A DNA stretch of 64,000 bases from Piscicola geometra (lineage: Eukaryota; Annelida; Clitellata; Hirudinida; Piscicolidae): positions 7,637,126 to 7,701,125 of the forward strand of contig OX030958.1 of NCBI GenBank assembly GCA_943735955.1, written 5' to 3'. The notes below the pieces were generated by a model. The model was not told where the DNA came from. It saw only the letters and a list, made by a program, of their open reading frames with translations, and ran no database searches. This document shows, piece by piece, positions 1 through 12,036 of the stretch. The first letter of the stretch is position 1, and each line of letters begins with the position of its first letter. The translations under genes were made by a program, and so were the position numbers.

Positions 1-563
1 CCTCCATCTTACCACACATCCCTCCATCTTATCACACATCCCTCCATCTCACCACACATCCCTCCATCTTACCACACATCCCTCCATCTTACCACACATC
101 CCTCCATCTCACCACACATCCCTCCATCTTACCACACATCCCTCCATCTTATCACACATCCCTCCATCTCACCACACATCCCTCCATCTTACCACACATC
201 CCTCCATCTCACCACACATCCCTCCATCTTATCACACATCCCTCCATCTCACCACACATCCCTCCATCTTACCACACATCCCTCCATCTCACCACACATC
301 CCTCCATCTTACCACACATCCCTCCATCTCACCACACATCCCTCCATCTTATCACACATCCCTCCATCTCACCACACATCCCTCCATCTTACCACACATC
401 CCTCCATCTTACCACACATCCCTCCATCTCACCACACATCCCTCCATCTCACCACACATCCCTCCATCTCACCACACATCCCTCCATCTTACCACACATC
501 CCTCCATCTTACCACACATCCCTCCATCTTACCACACATCCCTCCATCTTACCACACATCCCT
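1..563. repeat. 20-bp minisatellite, about 28 copies
   Basis: Near-perfect head-to-tail units of 20 bp, CCTCCATCTTACCACACATC, alternate with one-base variants (CTCACC or CTTATC in the middle). The array starts before the window and stops about 55 bp upstream of the first TRMT1 exon, so it lies in a TRMT1 intron. There are no unique spacers between copies, so it is a plain satellite. Confidence 0.97.
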
Positions 564-617
564 CCTACCATCCATCCCAACACCACCATGCACCCACCCA
601 TCCATCCACTCACGCAG

Positions 618-3409
618 GTACCCTCTGCATCACGAGCACCGACATGGCGGTTCTATGCGGCAATGCTGCAGAGACTTGCTTCAGCAAGTATGGAGTGGTC
701 GGTGTGAGGAGCAAGTGCTGCCATGAACTCGCACTGCGAATCATGCTCAGGTGGGTGGGTGGGTGGTAAATTGGTGATTGGGTGGTTGGGTGGGTGAGTG
801 GGTGGTTGGTAGATTGGTGATTGGGTGGTTGGTTGGGTGGTAGATTGGTGATTGGGTGGGTTGGTGGTTGGGTGGTAGATTGGTGATTGGGTGGGTGGGT
901 GGTGAGTAGGTGGGTGGTGGGTAGGTGGGTAGTGGGTAGGTGGGTGGTGGGTAGATGGGTGGTGGGTAGGTGGGTGGTGGGTAGATGGGTGGTCGGTAGG
1001 TGGGTGGTGGGTAGATGGGTGGGTGGGTAGATGGGTGGGTGGGTAGATGGGTGAGTGGGTAGGTGGGTGGTGGATAGGTGGCGACTGGTCAGTTTTAAAT
1101 GAAAATTGCTTTTTAAATGATTTTTTGCTTGATGGTTAATTCTAGAAGCTCGACTTGAGAAATTTTCTATTTATCTTCTCTCCTCCAATCTTTTTATATT
1201 TTCATCAAAAATCATATCATTATTATCTACATCATCATCATCATCTCCCACAGGAGTATAGAGAGTCATGCAAACAGATACTCACGCTACATTGTGCCTC
1301 TGTTGTCACTCTCTGTGGACTTCTACTGCCGTGTCTTCGTGCAGGTCTGTCGCCATTGACGACCGTGTGGTAATTGTGAATTTATTTATTCTTCTTTTGG
1401 TTGCTATATTTATAAATATATTTTTAATTTTAGTATATTTCGTTTCGCTCATTGATTCGCAGTTTTTTTCCTGATCGTTGCAGGTGTTCACGAGTCAAAA
1501 GGAAGTGAAAAACTCCTGCACGAAACTCTCGCACTTCTTCTACTGCCCGTCCTGCTCCACCTTCCACCTCCACGCCCTTTGCCACAAAACGCCCACCTCC
1601 CCCCTCACTCACAAGTACACGCCATCGACACTGCCATCAGATATTTCAGCCTCTTGTGGCGTGTGTGGAGGGAGGATGGTGATGGCTGGACCGGTGTGGT
1701 CAGATCCGATCCATCATGAGGGCTTTGTGAGGGAGTTGTTGGGTGGCTTGGAGGGTGCACATGCCGATGGTGGGGATAGTAAAGAGGAGTTTAAAGAGAA
1801 AATGAGTGAAACAGATGGTGTGGAAAAGGAACCAGAACCAGAAAAAACAAAAGAAAATGGAACAAACGACCTACAAAAAAGTGACATTTCAGACCAAAAA
1901 ACAGACGAAGAAAACATGAGTAAGGTCTTAAGCGACAAGTTGTCGAAGTTGGCAACGCAGGCGAGGATTCGAGGCATGTTGTCGATGGTGGCGGAGGAGC
2001 TGATTGATGAAGCGCTCTACTACGACTCCGACCATCTCTGTTCCGTGCTGCACTGCACTTGCATCTCGTTCATCGCTTTCAGGTTCGGATTTTGGTTTTA
2101 GTGTGTGGTGTGGTTTGAGTTTTGGGGGGTTTCCAGCTTGGTGTAGTAGTTGTTGGTTCCGGAACTTTAGATTAAGTGATTATTAGTATTTCTAATTAAT
2201 ATTGATTTCGAAAAGGAATCTATTTTTTTTCCAGCACCAATCATGCATCGACCACACTCAAATCAAATCTCATGCATCGACCACGACCACACTCCCACTC
2301 AACTCCATCACCACCACCCTCCCACTCAACTCCATCACCACCACACCACCACGCACAGATCAGCGATCTTGAACGGTGGCTACAAAGTCTCATCGTCTCA
2401 CGCCTGCAGAACCTCCGTCAAGACGAACGCACCAGCCGATGTTGTCTGGGTGTGTGTTTGCAGAGTCCTCAGCTTCTTTTACAATTCTCATTTATTTAAG
2501 TTCTTGTTTACATCTCGTATAACCACAATCGTCTCTAGCATTTCTCATTGGAACACAACCACACCCACCCAGGATATCATGCGGTGCTGGGTGAAAGAAA
2601 ACCCCATTTCTAAAAATAGAAACATCGAAGGAAGCCCCGCCCAACGGATTCTTTCACAACCAATCAAATTCCACGCTGACTTTACGCCCCACCCACTAGC
2701 CAATCCGCCTTCTCGCTCCAAGGGCTTGCTCAGGTGGCAAGTGAACCCGCAAAAGTATTGGGGACCGAAGGTTTGGGGGTAGTGGCGCTGGTAGGGTGAT
2801 GGTGATGATAATTGTTTTGTTTAGGGGAAACAAAATAATATTTTTCAAGTGGAGAGTCATTAAGTTTAAATTGCTCAAATTTGAAATTTATCTTTACTTT
2901 TCTATCACAGCAAAAAGCTACAAGGAAGGAAAAAGACGGAGAAGTCAGAATAAAAGGCAAGAAACACAAGAACCAGCTTCGAGTATTACATATACTTAAG
3001 ATTATTATTTATTATTAATAATAACGACGAGCATTATTCTAGTGGCGTATAATCCGAAAGGGCTTACAGGCCATTGCATATTTTCATTTGCGCCTTTGGG
3101 TTACTAGGGCATTGGTTGCGCTTGAACCTAGGACCTTTCATTATTGGTCAAACTGAGAGTCGTTGCCGACTTGGCTACCCGTTACCAAATTATTCATAAG
3201 ATTAACTCTCAATTAATTGAATATGCATCAAAGCTATTTTTATAGATTCAAATTATTTAATCAATACAAAATTAAACAAAACTTTTTCCCATTTTCGACA
3301 GACACAGGACAAGAGCGAGTACATGTGCAAGAAGGTCAGACTGGCAGACTGTCCGTACGCTGAGAAGTGTGTCTACCAACACGAAGACGACGACACGAAG
3401 ATGTCGTGA
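618..3409 (+). CDS. TRMT1: tRNA (guanine(26)-N2)-dimethyltransferase, 3' part
   Basis: Seven exons in consistent phase: 618-750, 1254-1344, 1484-2082, 2359-2449, 2573-2770, 2911-2982, 3302-3409 (TGA). The 5' half lies outside the window. The enzyme uses AdoMet to dimethylate G26 of tRNAs. The first exon carries the [11 protein letters not shown] segment of the methyltransferase core, then CHELALRI. The next exon has the [15 protein letters not shown] and DFYCRVFV family block. A four-Cys zinc site follows (CPSC near 1540, CGVC near 1660), then [47 protein letters not shown] and [16 protein letters not shown], all in the human TRMT1 order. The last exon encodes a CCCH finger (C-x7-C-x5-C-x3-H), as in the animal TRMT1 tail. 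An acidic, Lys-rich insert of about 55 residues in the third exon looks lineage-specific. Identity rests on remembered family sequence and is firm. Confidence 0.95.
751..1080 (+). repeat. G-rich GGTGGGT tandem tract in a TRMT1 intron
   Basis: Degenerate repeats of GGTGGGT/GGTAGATGGGT begin at the splice donor itself: the donor is CAG|GTGGGTGGGT. The G-runs lie on the transcribed sense strand and have the spacing seen in G-quadruplex-forming sequence. It is intronic. Confidence 0.85.
3046..3187 (-). mobile_element. tRNA-derived SINE-like element
   Basis: Read on the minus strand, this block has an RNA polymerase III A box (TAGCCAAGTCGG, 3166-3177) and, about 50 bp on, a B box (GGTTCAAGCGC, 3118-3128), followed by unrelated sequence. 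That is the layout of a tRNA-derived SINE head plus body. It sits antisense in the last TRMT1 intron. It is not an intact tRNA gene because I could not fold a full acceptor stem. Family and copy number are unknown. Confidence 0.6.
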
Positions 3410-3469
3410 TGATGATGATGAGAAGAGGGACGAGGAGGGTGATGATGATGATGTCATTTTTGAAATTTC

Positions 3470-3475
3470 AATAAA
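3470..3475 (+). promoter_or_regulatory. polyadenylation signal of TRMT1
   Basis: AATAAA lies 61 bp after the TRMT1 stop codon, followed by T/G-rich DNA. Confidence 0.75.
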
Positions 3476-3479
3476 GTAA

Positions 3480-4960
3480 ATTTGAGTTTATTGAAGGTCT
3501 GATAGATTGATTGAAGGAAGGAAGGAACTCGATGCGTATGTAAGTGAGAATGTATATGACCTGCTTGCCATAAAAGACGGACGCAAGCATTTTGTGGGTT
3601 GCAAGCTTGAAGGGTTTAAATTAGTTTGAAAATTTTCAAGATTTAAGTGGGATTACCATGCTGGAAATGTTAAATTAGAGGGCAAGTTGCATCTATAAAA
3701 TTGGCACTGCTGATTCGATGGATGGTTTATTTTAAAATATACGTCGTGAGGGTTGTTTGGTCGAGATGGCGAGGATGACGACAAGACATGGCGACACCTT
3801 GCATGTAATTCAAAGCGATTCACCGAGTAGGGATGTCGATTCTTCATGCGTTTACTCTTCATAAATGTCCGAATAAATTCTTCAGCGATACGCCATTACT
3901 ATTAGTAATTATAGAATAATTTCTAAATCCTATTTACAGCAGTCTAACGAGACGAGGCAAGTATGCAGCCACCTGTGAAATACCTTGCTATCTTACGCCA
4001 AAGTACACGCACACCTGCATTACAATCCTATCTGACTCGTATCTCAATACCTGTGCTATCTTTTCTCAGAATCGATAATGAACCTAATCTTCAAACTTGC
4101 CTTGTCGAGTGAAAAACTATTGTAAAACTACCGAACAAGAGCATCTGAAGCATCCCAAATGAGGTAATCATTAAGGCTTAACGACCAAAATGGCTCAATC
4201 TCTAGCACGTCCTCTATTTTATCCGTTTCGATTTAAATGCGATAATCTTCTCCACTCACTGAAATAGCAACACAACAATGTAAGGACCACTCGAGCACCC
4301 TTCGAAACACTAGTACAACACCTTTCGACCCCATCTAAAACATCTCCCATATTTATTGAATCATCATCATCACCCACTCACACTCCTCCTTTCCATTCAT
4401 GTCCTGCTTCAACAATACACTCCATGAGAGCACCACATGTCCAATAAAGATTCCTACAGCTACTCTAAGCTCCTCTATGCTTGCAAATTACCAGAAGGTA
4501 AGAAAGCTGGAATAGAATCAGAAGACGTTAGTGGTTACTTGAATGGAATAAGCATACCAAAGAGAAAAAGAGAGATATAATATAATATTTGATATATTTA
4601 TACCTATTTTAATTAATAATATTTATGCCATTATTGATTATTTCAAATATTCTAATATATTGAGCTCTCTGAAGAAAGATATACCGATGATGTTTCAGGA
4701 CTATATATACACTAAGAAGATGCTGAAGCAAAATAATGTTGTAAGAAAGAGCAAAAGTTGAGTATTTATACGCTTATTAAAATCATTTTTGTGATTATTT
4801 TGATAAAATATTAAAAATAAAAACGATATTTATGATTATTATGGTTTGTATGACTTATTATCAACTAGTCAATAAAATAAAATTTATGAATATAATAACT
4901 AGTATATGACATTCAAACAGAGAAAAATATGGTTAGGGAAGTTAGCAAGGATGAAGCCTT
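3480..4960. other. intergenic, no gene seen
   Basis: No open frame with splice context and no RNA gene was seen. The base composition is mixed between 3.5 and 4.5 kb and very AT-rich from 4.55 kb. Confidence 0.6.
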
Positions 4961-4964
4961 AAAG

Positions 4965-4970
4965 TTTATT
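4965..4970 (-). promoter_or_regulatory. putative polyadenylation signal of the His/Asn-rich gene
   Basis: TTTATT on the plus strand reads AATAAA on the minus strand, about 450 bp after the stop at 5417-5419. Confidence 0.45.
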
Positions 4971-5074
4971 AATTATTGCAATCAAATTACAAGATTTCAA
5001 AATAAATGCGAAAAATATATATACCAGTAAAACTGATGAAAATGGATTTTCAGAGCTAAAACAAGTCCCATTAA

Positions 5075-5310
5075 AAACCATCATCATCATCACATAAACC
5101 CATCGACACCATCCCAATCATTCTCATCAACTCATCATCATCATTCTCATCAACCCATCATCATCATCATCCTCATCAACATCAATCTCATCAACCCATC
5201 ATCATCATCATCCTCATCATTCTCATCAACCCATCATCATCATCATCCTCATCATTCTCATCAACCCATCTTAACCATCATCATCATCATCCTCATCAAC
5301 ACATCATCAT
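5075..5310. repeat. CATCAT-rich simple repeat
   Basis: Imperfect (ATC)n interrupted by CTCATCAACCCATC motifs. It lies in the probable 3' UTR or flank of the His/Asn-rich gene. Confidence 0.85.
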
Positions 5311-5416
5311 TAGTTATCACTGTTCAAAAGCCCTAAACGCATAACCAATCAAAAACATTCAATGAACCGCCATTGAGGCAAAAGCGAACGCAAAAAAGAA
5401 AAAGAAAAAAATAGAA

Positions 5417-7941
5417 CTAGCTATTATTGAAAGAATTTCTGTTTTTAACTCTGGCAGACAAGTGTTCGCTGTTGTCAAGAAAACTGTGTTCGTGGTAGCT
5501 GTGACTCTGCATCGACTCGTTACTGGGGACTGCATCCTGTTGTTGTTGTTGTTGTTGTTGCTGGTTGTCATAGTGAATGCTTGCCAACCAGTTGTTGACG
5601 CGGTCGAAGACGTCGATGAGTTCGAGGTTGTTGAGGTATTGTACGTCGTCGTAGGTGAAGTGGTGTTGCTTGTCGTATTCCGATTGCTTGTAGTAGAAGG
5701 GGTGGTGGTGGCTGTTGTTGTTGTTGTGGCAGTTGTTGCTGTGGTGGTAGTGGCTACTCGAGTGGTGATGCAGGTGCTCCTGCTGCTGCGCGTACATCTG
5801 GTTGTCGTGGTGATGATGAGGTTGTGGTTGTTGCTGATTCTGGCAGTGGTTGTAGTAGTAGTTGATACGGAAATCACTGTATTTATCGAGAAGCTTTGAG
5901 CTGTACAGTCCTCTCGCTTCGTCATCATCATCATCACCGCCAGTAGCTCCGAGTGGCATGCCTCCTTCATCATCAGCATCAGTACCTCTATTGGAGCGGT
6001 TGTGGGTCAAGTCATGGAGGTTTGACATGGGGTAGGTGGAAATGTCATGTGCGTCACAAACTATCTCGTCATCATCATCATTACCACCTCTTTTAACATC
6101 GTTATCATCGCCGATAACGACATGTATGAGATCATTATCATGTTTGAACATTCTCATTAGGCCATCATTATCACCACTATCTTCCTTCTTTCCACGTTTC
6201 CTAACATTGTTGACGAGTTGACTAAAGTTCAGATTTGAAGGCTCATTAGTATGCATATGGAGCGACTTATTAATATTCATAGCACGTGACTTAGTTGTAA
6301 TAAATTGTTCAGAAGGCCTGTTATCAGCAAGTTCTTGTAGATGAGGTGAAGGATGATAATGATGATGGTGCTCATGATGATGATGCTGATTATTTTCTAC
6401 AATCTCTTTCTTTGACACAATAGAAAGCCTGTTAAATTTTTTTGCATCATCATCATCCTCGTTATCATCATCAGAAGCAGCAGCAGCAGCAGCCTCTATG
6501 GCTTGAGAGTTATGCTGATGATGATGGAATTTGCGGTGATGGTGATGATGGTGGTGATGATGATGATGGATGTGGGCGAGGTTTTTGAAGATGTCGTTGT
6601 TGTGATGCGTTATTGTGTCTTCCTCGTTCCTGCTGTCGCAGTGCTGCAGTCTTCTGACGTCACGATCATCGTTATCAGGAGTATTGGTCGTTTCGGTACT
6701 GAAGATACTTACATCGTAACTAAGAATACTTGGATTATTACTAGGAATACTCGGATCGTTACTAGGAATACTAGGATCATTACTATGGATATGTTTGGAA
6801 TCATCATCATGAGCCTCAGCGCTTGAAAGGTTATTACATTTGGTGCTTAATATATCACATGCTTCAGTGTCGTTGTTGGTGTCTATTGACTTGTTGCCAA
6901 CACTTGCGTAAGGGTTGAGGTTGTTGAGTTTGTTGATGGTGGTGTTGTCGACATTATCTTCATTGCCTGGAGGATGTGATGATGATGATAATCAAAGCAA
7001 TGAGTGAATTGTAAAATACGAAAAGAATTAATGATAGGAAGCCATTTAACTATGTTTTCAAAATGGCATCTTCAATAGACAATAGAGACAAGAAAATATT
7101 CCATTAACCACCCCAAACTGACCAATAGCATTCCATTCTGTCTTGACCTTATCGAGAATGACCTGGTCATTGACGAATGAGAAGTGCTCAAAGGCCGAGA
7201 CCGGCCTATCAGAGAGAGACATCTGTCTGATTGGCAGTCGGTTGCCAAGGTAACTAGGGGCTTGCTTCCAAGGGGGAGTGGCCTCAAGGATGTAGACAAG
7301 TTCGTCAACTAATTCAGCATGGTCATTGTAGTCATTGTTGTTGTTGAGATTGCTGTTGTTGTTGACGTTGTTCTTGCTGAAGAGACTGTTGTATGTGCTG
7401 TCACTTGCAGTGACTGCAGCATTATCACATTCATAATGGTAGTCGTGGTACTTATCTACACTGGATTGGCTATTGTTGTATTTGTTGGAGTACAGACTGT
7501 TGCTGTGGTGGTTGTTGTTGTGCATATTGTAGTTGTTGTTGCAGGCTCTGTCCACCCTCTCGATCACCTCCTCACCCGCACTGCACACATCATCACCCCT
7601 GTAGAGGGTGTGGTCGATGGAGTGGAGGTCTGAGGTGCTCGGGTGGGTGGTGCTGATGGTGGGGGTGGTGCAGACGGAGGGGTTGGTGACGATGAGCTGG
7701 TGGTGGTGGTTGAAGGTGGCTGAGACGTGGCAAGGAGTGAAGAGATTGCTTGAAGAGACGATTGGCAGGTTTTTCGAGGTAAGTATTGGTGGTGGTGGGA
7801 GGCTTGCAAAGTTGGTGAATGTAGGGTTGGCGAAGGTGGGGGGAGTGGCAATGGTGGTGGTGCACACACGGAGGCTCATTATGCTGGAATGGGAAGGCTC
7901 TACAAAACAATTGCCCTGAAGTACATCTAGAATACTTTTCT
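5417..7941 (-). CDS. His/Asn-rich protein of unknown family
   Basis: Two exons join in phase: 7123-7941 (donor ATTG|GTCAGT) and 5417-6966 (acceptor CCAG|GC), ending at TAG. The upstream limit is uncertain. An ATG at 7877-7879 would give 768 residues, but the frame stays open to an acceptor-like CAG at 7942-7944, so more 5' exons may exist. The ordered part is about 70 residues at the end of the first exon, with ELVYILEATPPWKQAPSYLG, RLPIRQMSLSDRP and AFEHFSFVNDQVILDKVKTE. A second short one in the last exon has DDVQYLNNLELIDVFDRVNN. The rest is low-complexity His, Asn, Asp and Gln, with an Ala6 run and a Q9 run. I see no membrane segment or catalytic motif. The long phase-matched frame and conserved-looking islands argue for a real gene. 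I do not recognise it. Confidence 0.7.
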
Positions 7942-7944
7942 CTG

Positions 7945-8573
7945 TAATTGTGACAAAATAATTTTGTAATAACTTTTTTTTCATGAAAAAACTTTTGCAA
8001 AAACAAAATAAATTTTTATATAACGAAATCAATAACCAAGAAAAGTTTATAGATTTATGGAATAATCTATCAATTTGAAACGAAATATCAGCCCATTAAA
8101 TTAATTTATATAATTCGGAAAATAAAATAATTTCCAAATAAAAGTAAAAGTTTAAAAATTATTAATTACCTTTCAATAGTATTTCCATGTCACTTGATAT
8201 GTCCACTGTTTGAAGGCGTCAGCACTATTCTTAATTTTCCATCCAGATAACCACTCCAAACAAGTGTTTTAAAATATCTTTTAAAATCTCTTTTTAGTCC
8301 AATGACTTATAAATAGAAGAGATTGCAGACTTTTTAAGGAGAATATGAAATATATCTTGATCATAGTTGATTTAAATTATGATTTAGTTCGCGTATGTGC
8401 CAAGTTGCTTTCTTCATTGCCTAGCTGAGAGGTTCATTGACGACCTTTTAATTTGTCATTATAAAGCAAACAACTAGTGGTGTTGTTGTTTGTTTGTGGT
8501 AGATACTGTAAAGGTGATAGTAGTAGTTGTAGGGTGATAATAGGTTCTACTATTAGTAGTAGTAGTAATAGAA

Positions 8574-8654
<81 letters not shown>

Positions 8655-10790
8655 GTAGAGTAGTAGTAGTTTCAGCAGCAATGGTTGTTGTTCAGGGACT
8701 GTTTAATTTCCTACAAAGTCCTCAAAACGGAACTGCCACCTGAAACAAATAATGTGAATATAGATAATAATGATGTTAAAAATTTATATATTTTCTATAT
8801 TTAAAATAAAATGAATGTGCTAAATGACTCATAAATGTTTAAGAGAAAAGCTATTAATAATGATTGATTAATCATCTAATTGTACAAGAATCATGCATGA
8901 TTTTTTTTATTAGCATCAAATTTTTACTTGAAATATACACAAGTTTGATGCCTTGCACATATTTGCTCATAAATGACTTTTTTATTATTAAAAAGATAAG
9001 CATCTCAAAATGTGTACTTTGGAAAAGACTCAAACATTATTACTCAACCTTTATTGAGTCAGTCTATTTCATACTTTATTTTCTATTTCATTCGTTAGTT
9101 GTTATGGCATTTGAAAACAATCATAAACCACGCGCACCTAATCTGAAGATGAAATCGTCTCGAAAAAACATTCCTTTTGTTGAAAGCATGAGTGAGGAGT
9201 AAATCACATGTCGACGTCAGAGCATATTATCAATTGGGTTTCAACTGATCATGATTAATCAAGAACATGTCAGTGATACGTAGTATCAAAAAGAGTATAT
9301 TATACCTATAAATGTATATTAATATATTTCAAAAAATCTTTTTTTATTAAAAGTTTTGAAAGTAAAATATATTAAAAAAAACGGTTAAAATCCTGTAAAA
9401 GCACCTATAAAACTGAGCAACTAACAGCTGTTTAGTGAAGGTTAGTATGGCTTGAATCAAATGAGATTTTCCCATAATCAATATTTTTTAAACGCATTAT
9501 TTATTTATATAAAAAAAATATTCTCAAAATTTAAACATATAAATAAAATCATTAAAAAGTTTGAATTATACCTAATTTAGTCACCACAAAAAACATGATT
9601 TGAATAATTTTTAATTGTATATATACATATACATAATGTAGATATTTTATGTATAGATAAACATTGTATACTTTTTATGAAGTTAGCAAGTGTATAATGC
9701 ACAGATTAGCTAATTACCTAGAGGATCATGCATAATAAGTTCACAGTAATACTTAGAGGAGATAAAGTAAAACAAAAAGTATAGTTAATTAATTTCTTTA
9801 TATGAAAAAAAACACCTTATTATACTATTTTATTAATTTATTAATATAAAAAAAAGTGACATTTCATATGAACTGATTAACATTTTGGTTAATACCAATA
9901 GAATCTAGGACCTAGAAGACTAGCAACTAGAGTCTAGTAACTAGACACTTGAAATGTCAATCATCTGAGAGATCTCAGATCTGAGAGATTATGAAAATAC
10001 TTATTTTCAAAACATATAAAATGATTTGAATTAGTGATGTGTCTGATGAACGACTTATTCATTGAGTATTAATAACTAGTAAATAATCTATCCAGTGGAC
10101 AAGAGTTTATTTTTAATTTCAAGAAAATCTTCTTTAGTTGTTTAGTCTAGAGCTTCAATGGCGTCCTCAAGATGTTGTATTATATTTAAAAATCATAAAG
10201 TAACTCACATGAAAAAGACACCAAGATTTTATCAAGCCTGAAATGAAAATGGAAACCTGAAATCTTCCCTTTTCATTCAACCACGAAGTAATAATCGATA
10301 GATAAAAATTATCTAAAATATTTTCTAAAAATAAGTAATAATTAACTAAGAAAACATGAAGGCCTAAAACATTTTCCTAATCAAAAGTTTATAAAAGAGA
10401 CAAAGAAATGTGAAGAAGCTGAGTTCTTATATCGCGAAATTATTTTTTATTTTTTGTTTTATCAAGAAAATAGATATTAAATCATTTTTTTTTCTCTAAA
10501 ATTTTCATCAAATCAATTTAAAATAAGATAGTTACGTAGTAAAATGATTTTATTCAAACTTTATGCTTGAAAAATGTAAAATTAACTTTTAATTATAAGT
10601 TGTAGAATAAACTAACATTTTAATTTTTGTATAATCTTAAAAGTTGTTAAAAATTTGTTTTTAAAATAAATCACATTTATTATTTTTTCTACATAGAACT
10701 CAAAAGGTCAAATTTAATGAAATTCAAGTTCTACTTTTAAACCCAACCTCAGTCAAGTAAAGAAATATTTTATATTTATTGAAATCTTGC
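7945..10790. other. AT-rich intergenic stretch
   Basis: Apart from the (AGT)n block at 8552-8670, this is AT-rich DNA with no convincing exon. One 25-bp splice-flanked candidate at 8715-8739 was rejected on phase. Confidence 0.55.
8552..8670. repeat. (AGT)n trinucleotide repeat
   Basis: A run of TAG/AGT triplets with few interruptions. The Ser-rich plus-strand frame it creates has no splice or start context. Confidence 0.95.
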
Positions 10791-10791
10791 T

Positions 10792-11841
10792 ATGTCGAAA
10801 GCTTTAATTTTATTGGCAGAAGGTGCTGAAGAAATTGAGACGGTTGTTACTGCAGATGTACTGACCAGAGGAGAAGTATAAGCTTGCTGAATTACATTTT
10901 CAATGTATTTTATCAAATTTACATTATAATATTCAATAAATAATTTATTATAAAATAATATAATATAAATATAATATAAATCATTTTCAAAGATTTTTAA
11001 TTCTTCCATCAAAAGGTTAAAGTTACGATTGCATCTTTAGGCTCTGAGGAATTGGTTACTTGTAGTCGAAACGTTGTCATTAAACCTGACGTCTGTCTTT
11101 CCAGTGTGCTGACAGACGACTTTGACGTGATTGTGTTGCCTGGAGGTCTCAAAGGGTCACAGAACCTTTGCAAGGTGGAGAACTTAAAGAATAATGCTTC
11201 TAAAAATGGAATAACTTGCCTATTTTAATTTTTAAAATTTTTTCACAAGTTTGTTATACTTTCTTCTCAGTCTAACCTAGTTGGAGACCTTTTGAGAAGA
11301 CAGGAACAAAATGGAAAGTTAATTGCATGCATCTGTGCTGGTAAGAACCAATCTATTATTTATCATCCTTTATATAGCGCTAGTGTTATTAAAATAAATA
11401 TGTTTTAATATTAGTTAATTTTAAATGCCAGCTCCCACCGTCTTGGCTGCTCACAAGATAGCAATTGGTAAAAGCATCACCTCCTACCCAAGCTTTGAGG
11501 AACAGATTAAAGCTGCAGGTTACTATTTCTTAATTAAAAAATATTTAGTATTCATCATCATCATCTTTTTCTTCATCATCATCATCATCATCATGATTAT
11601 CATCATTATTACTACAATCATCATCATAATCAATGAAATTTGCCTAAAGACAAATTTTATATCTATTTAACTTTTCCATTTTCCAGGTTACAAGTACAAA
11701 AATGATGTGGTGGTGGTGGATGGAGCTTTGATTACATCGCGAGGACCTGGCACCTCTTTCGACTTTGCCTTGAGCATCCTCGAGAAGCTGAAGGGACAGG
11801 AAGTCAGAGGAAAGGTGGCTGAGGGATTGCTTCTCAAGTGA
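10792..11841 (+). CDS. PARK7: DJ-1/PARK7 family protein deglycase/redox chaperone
   Basis: Five exons with matching phase: 10792-10875, 11016-11174, 11271-11340, 11432-11518, 11687-11841; 184 residues (human DJ-1 has 189). It begins MSKALILLAEGAEEIETVV, the first strand and conserved Glu region of DJ-1. The flavodoxin-like core follows, with VIVLPGGLKGSQNL. The nucleophile elbow reads ACICAAPTVLAAH, which places the reactive Cys (human Cys106). The C-terminal block is LITSRGPGTSFDFAL. The position of human His126 is Tyr (SYP) and that of human Cys53 is Lys, while Cys46 is kept (TCSRNV). DJ-1 acts in oxidative-stress protection in cytosol and mitochondria. The gene is compact with small introns and convergent with the dispanin-like gene. 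Confidence 0.96.
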
Positions 11842-12030
11842 ATTCTGTTGCCTCGTTAATCTTTTCATAGTTTCACTTTAACTCTTCAAATAATTAATCA
11901 TTGCTCAATTTCACTTTATTTTAAACATCATTTGCTCCCCTGGCGCATTATAAATAGACATCATCATCATCATCTACAAAAGTGATCAGGCGTTGCCTTC
12001 ATAGACTGAGACGGTTGTTTAATTAAACGA

Positions 12031-12036
12031 AATAAA
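12031..12036 (+). promoter_or_regulatory. polyadenylation signal of the DJ-1 gene
   Basis: AATAAA occurs 190 bp after the DJ-1 stop codon. Confidence 0.6.

Noticed and set aside
1..563. CRISPR-like regular array
   Set aside because: Units are contiguous with no variable spacers, in an intron of an animal gene.
5462..5899. Plus-strand Val/Leu-rich hydrophobic frame
   Set aside because: It is the antisense of His/Asn triplet runs in the minus-strand exon 5417-6966.
8715..8739. 25-bp micro-exon reading WQFRFEDF, upstream of the His/Asn-rich gene
   Set aside because: It ends in phase 0, while every acceptor near 7.9 kb needs phase 1 or 2, so it cannot join without another exon.
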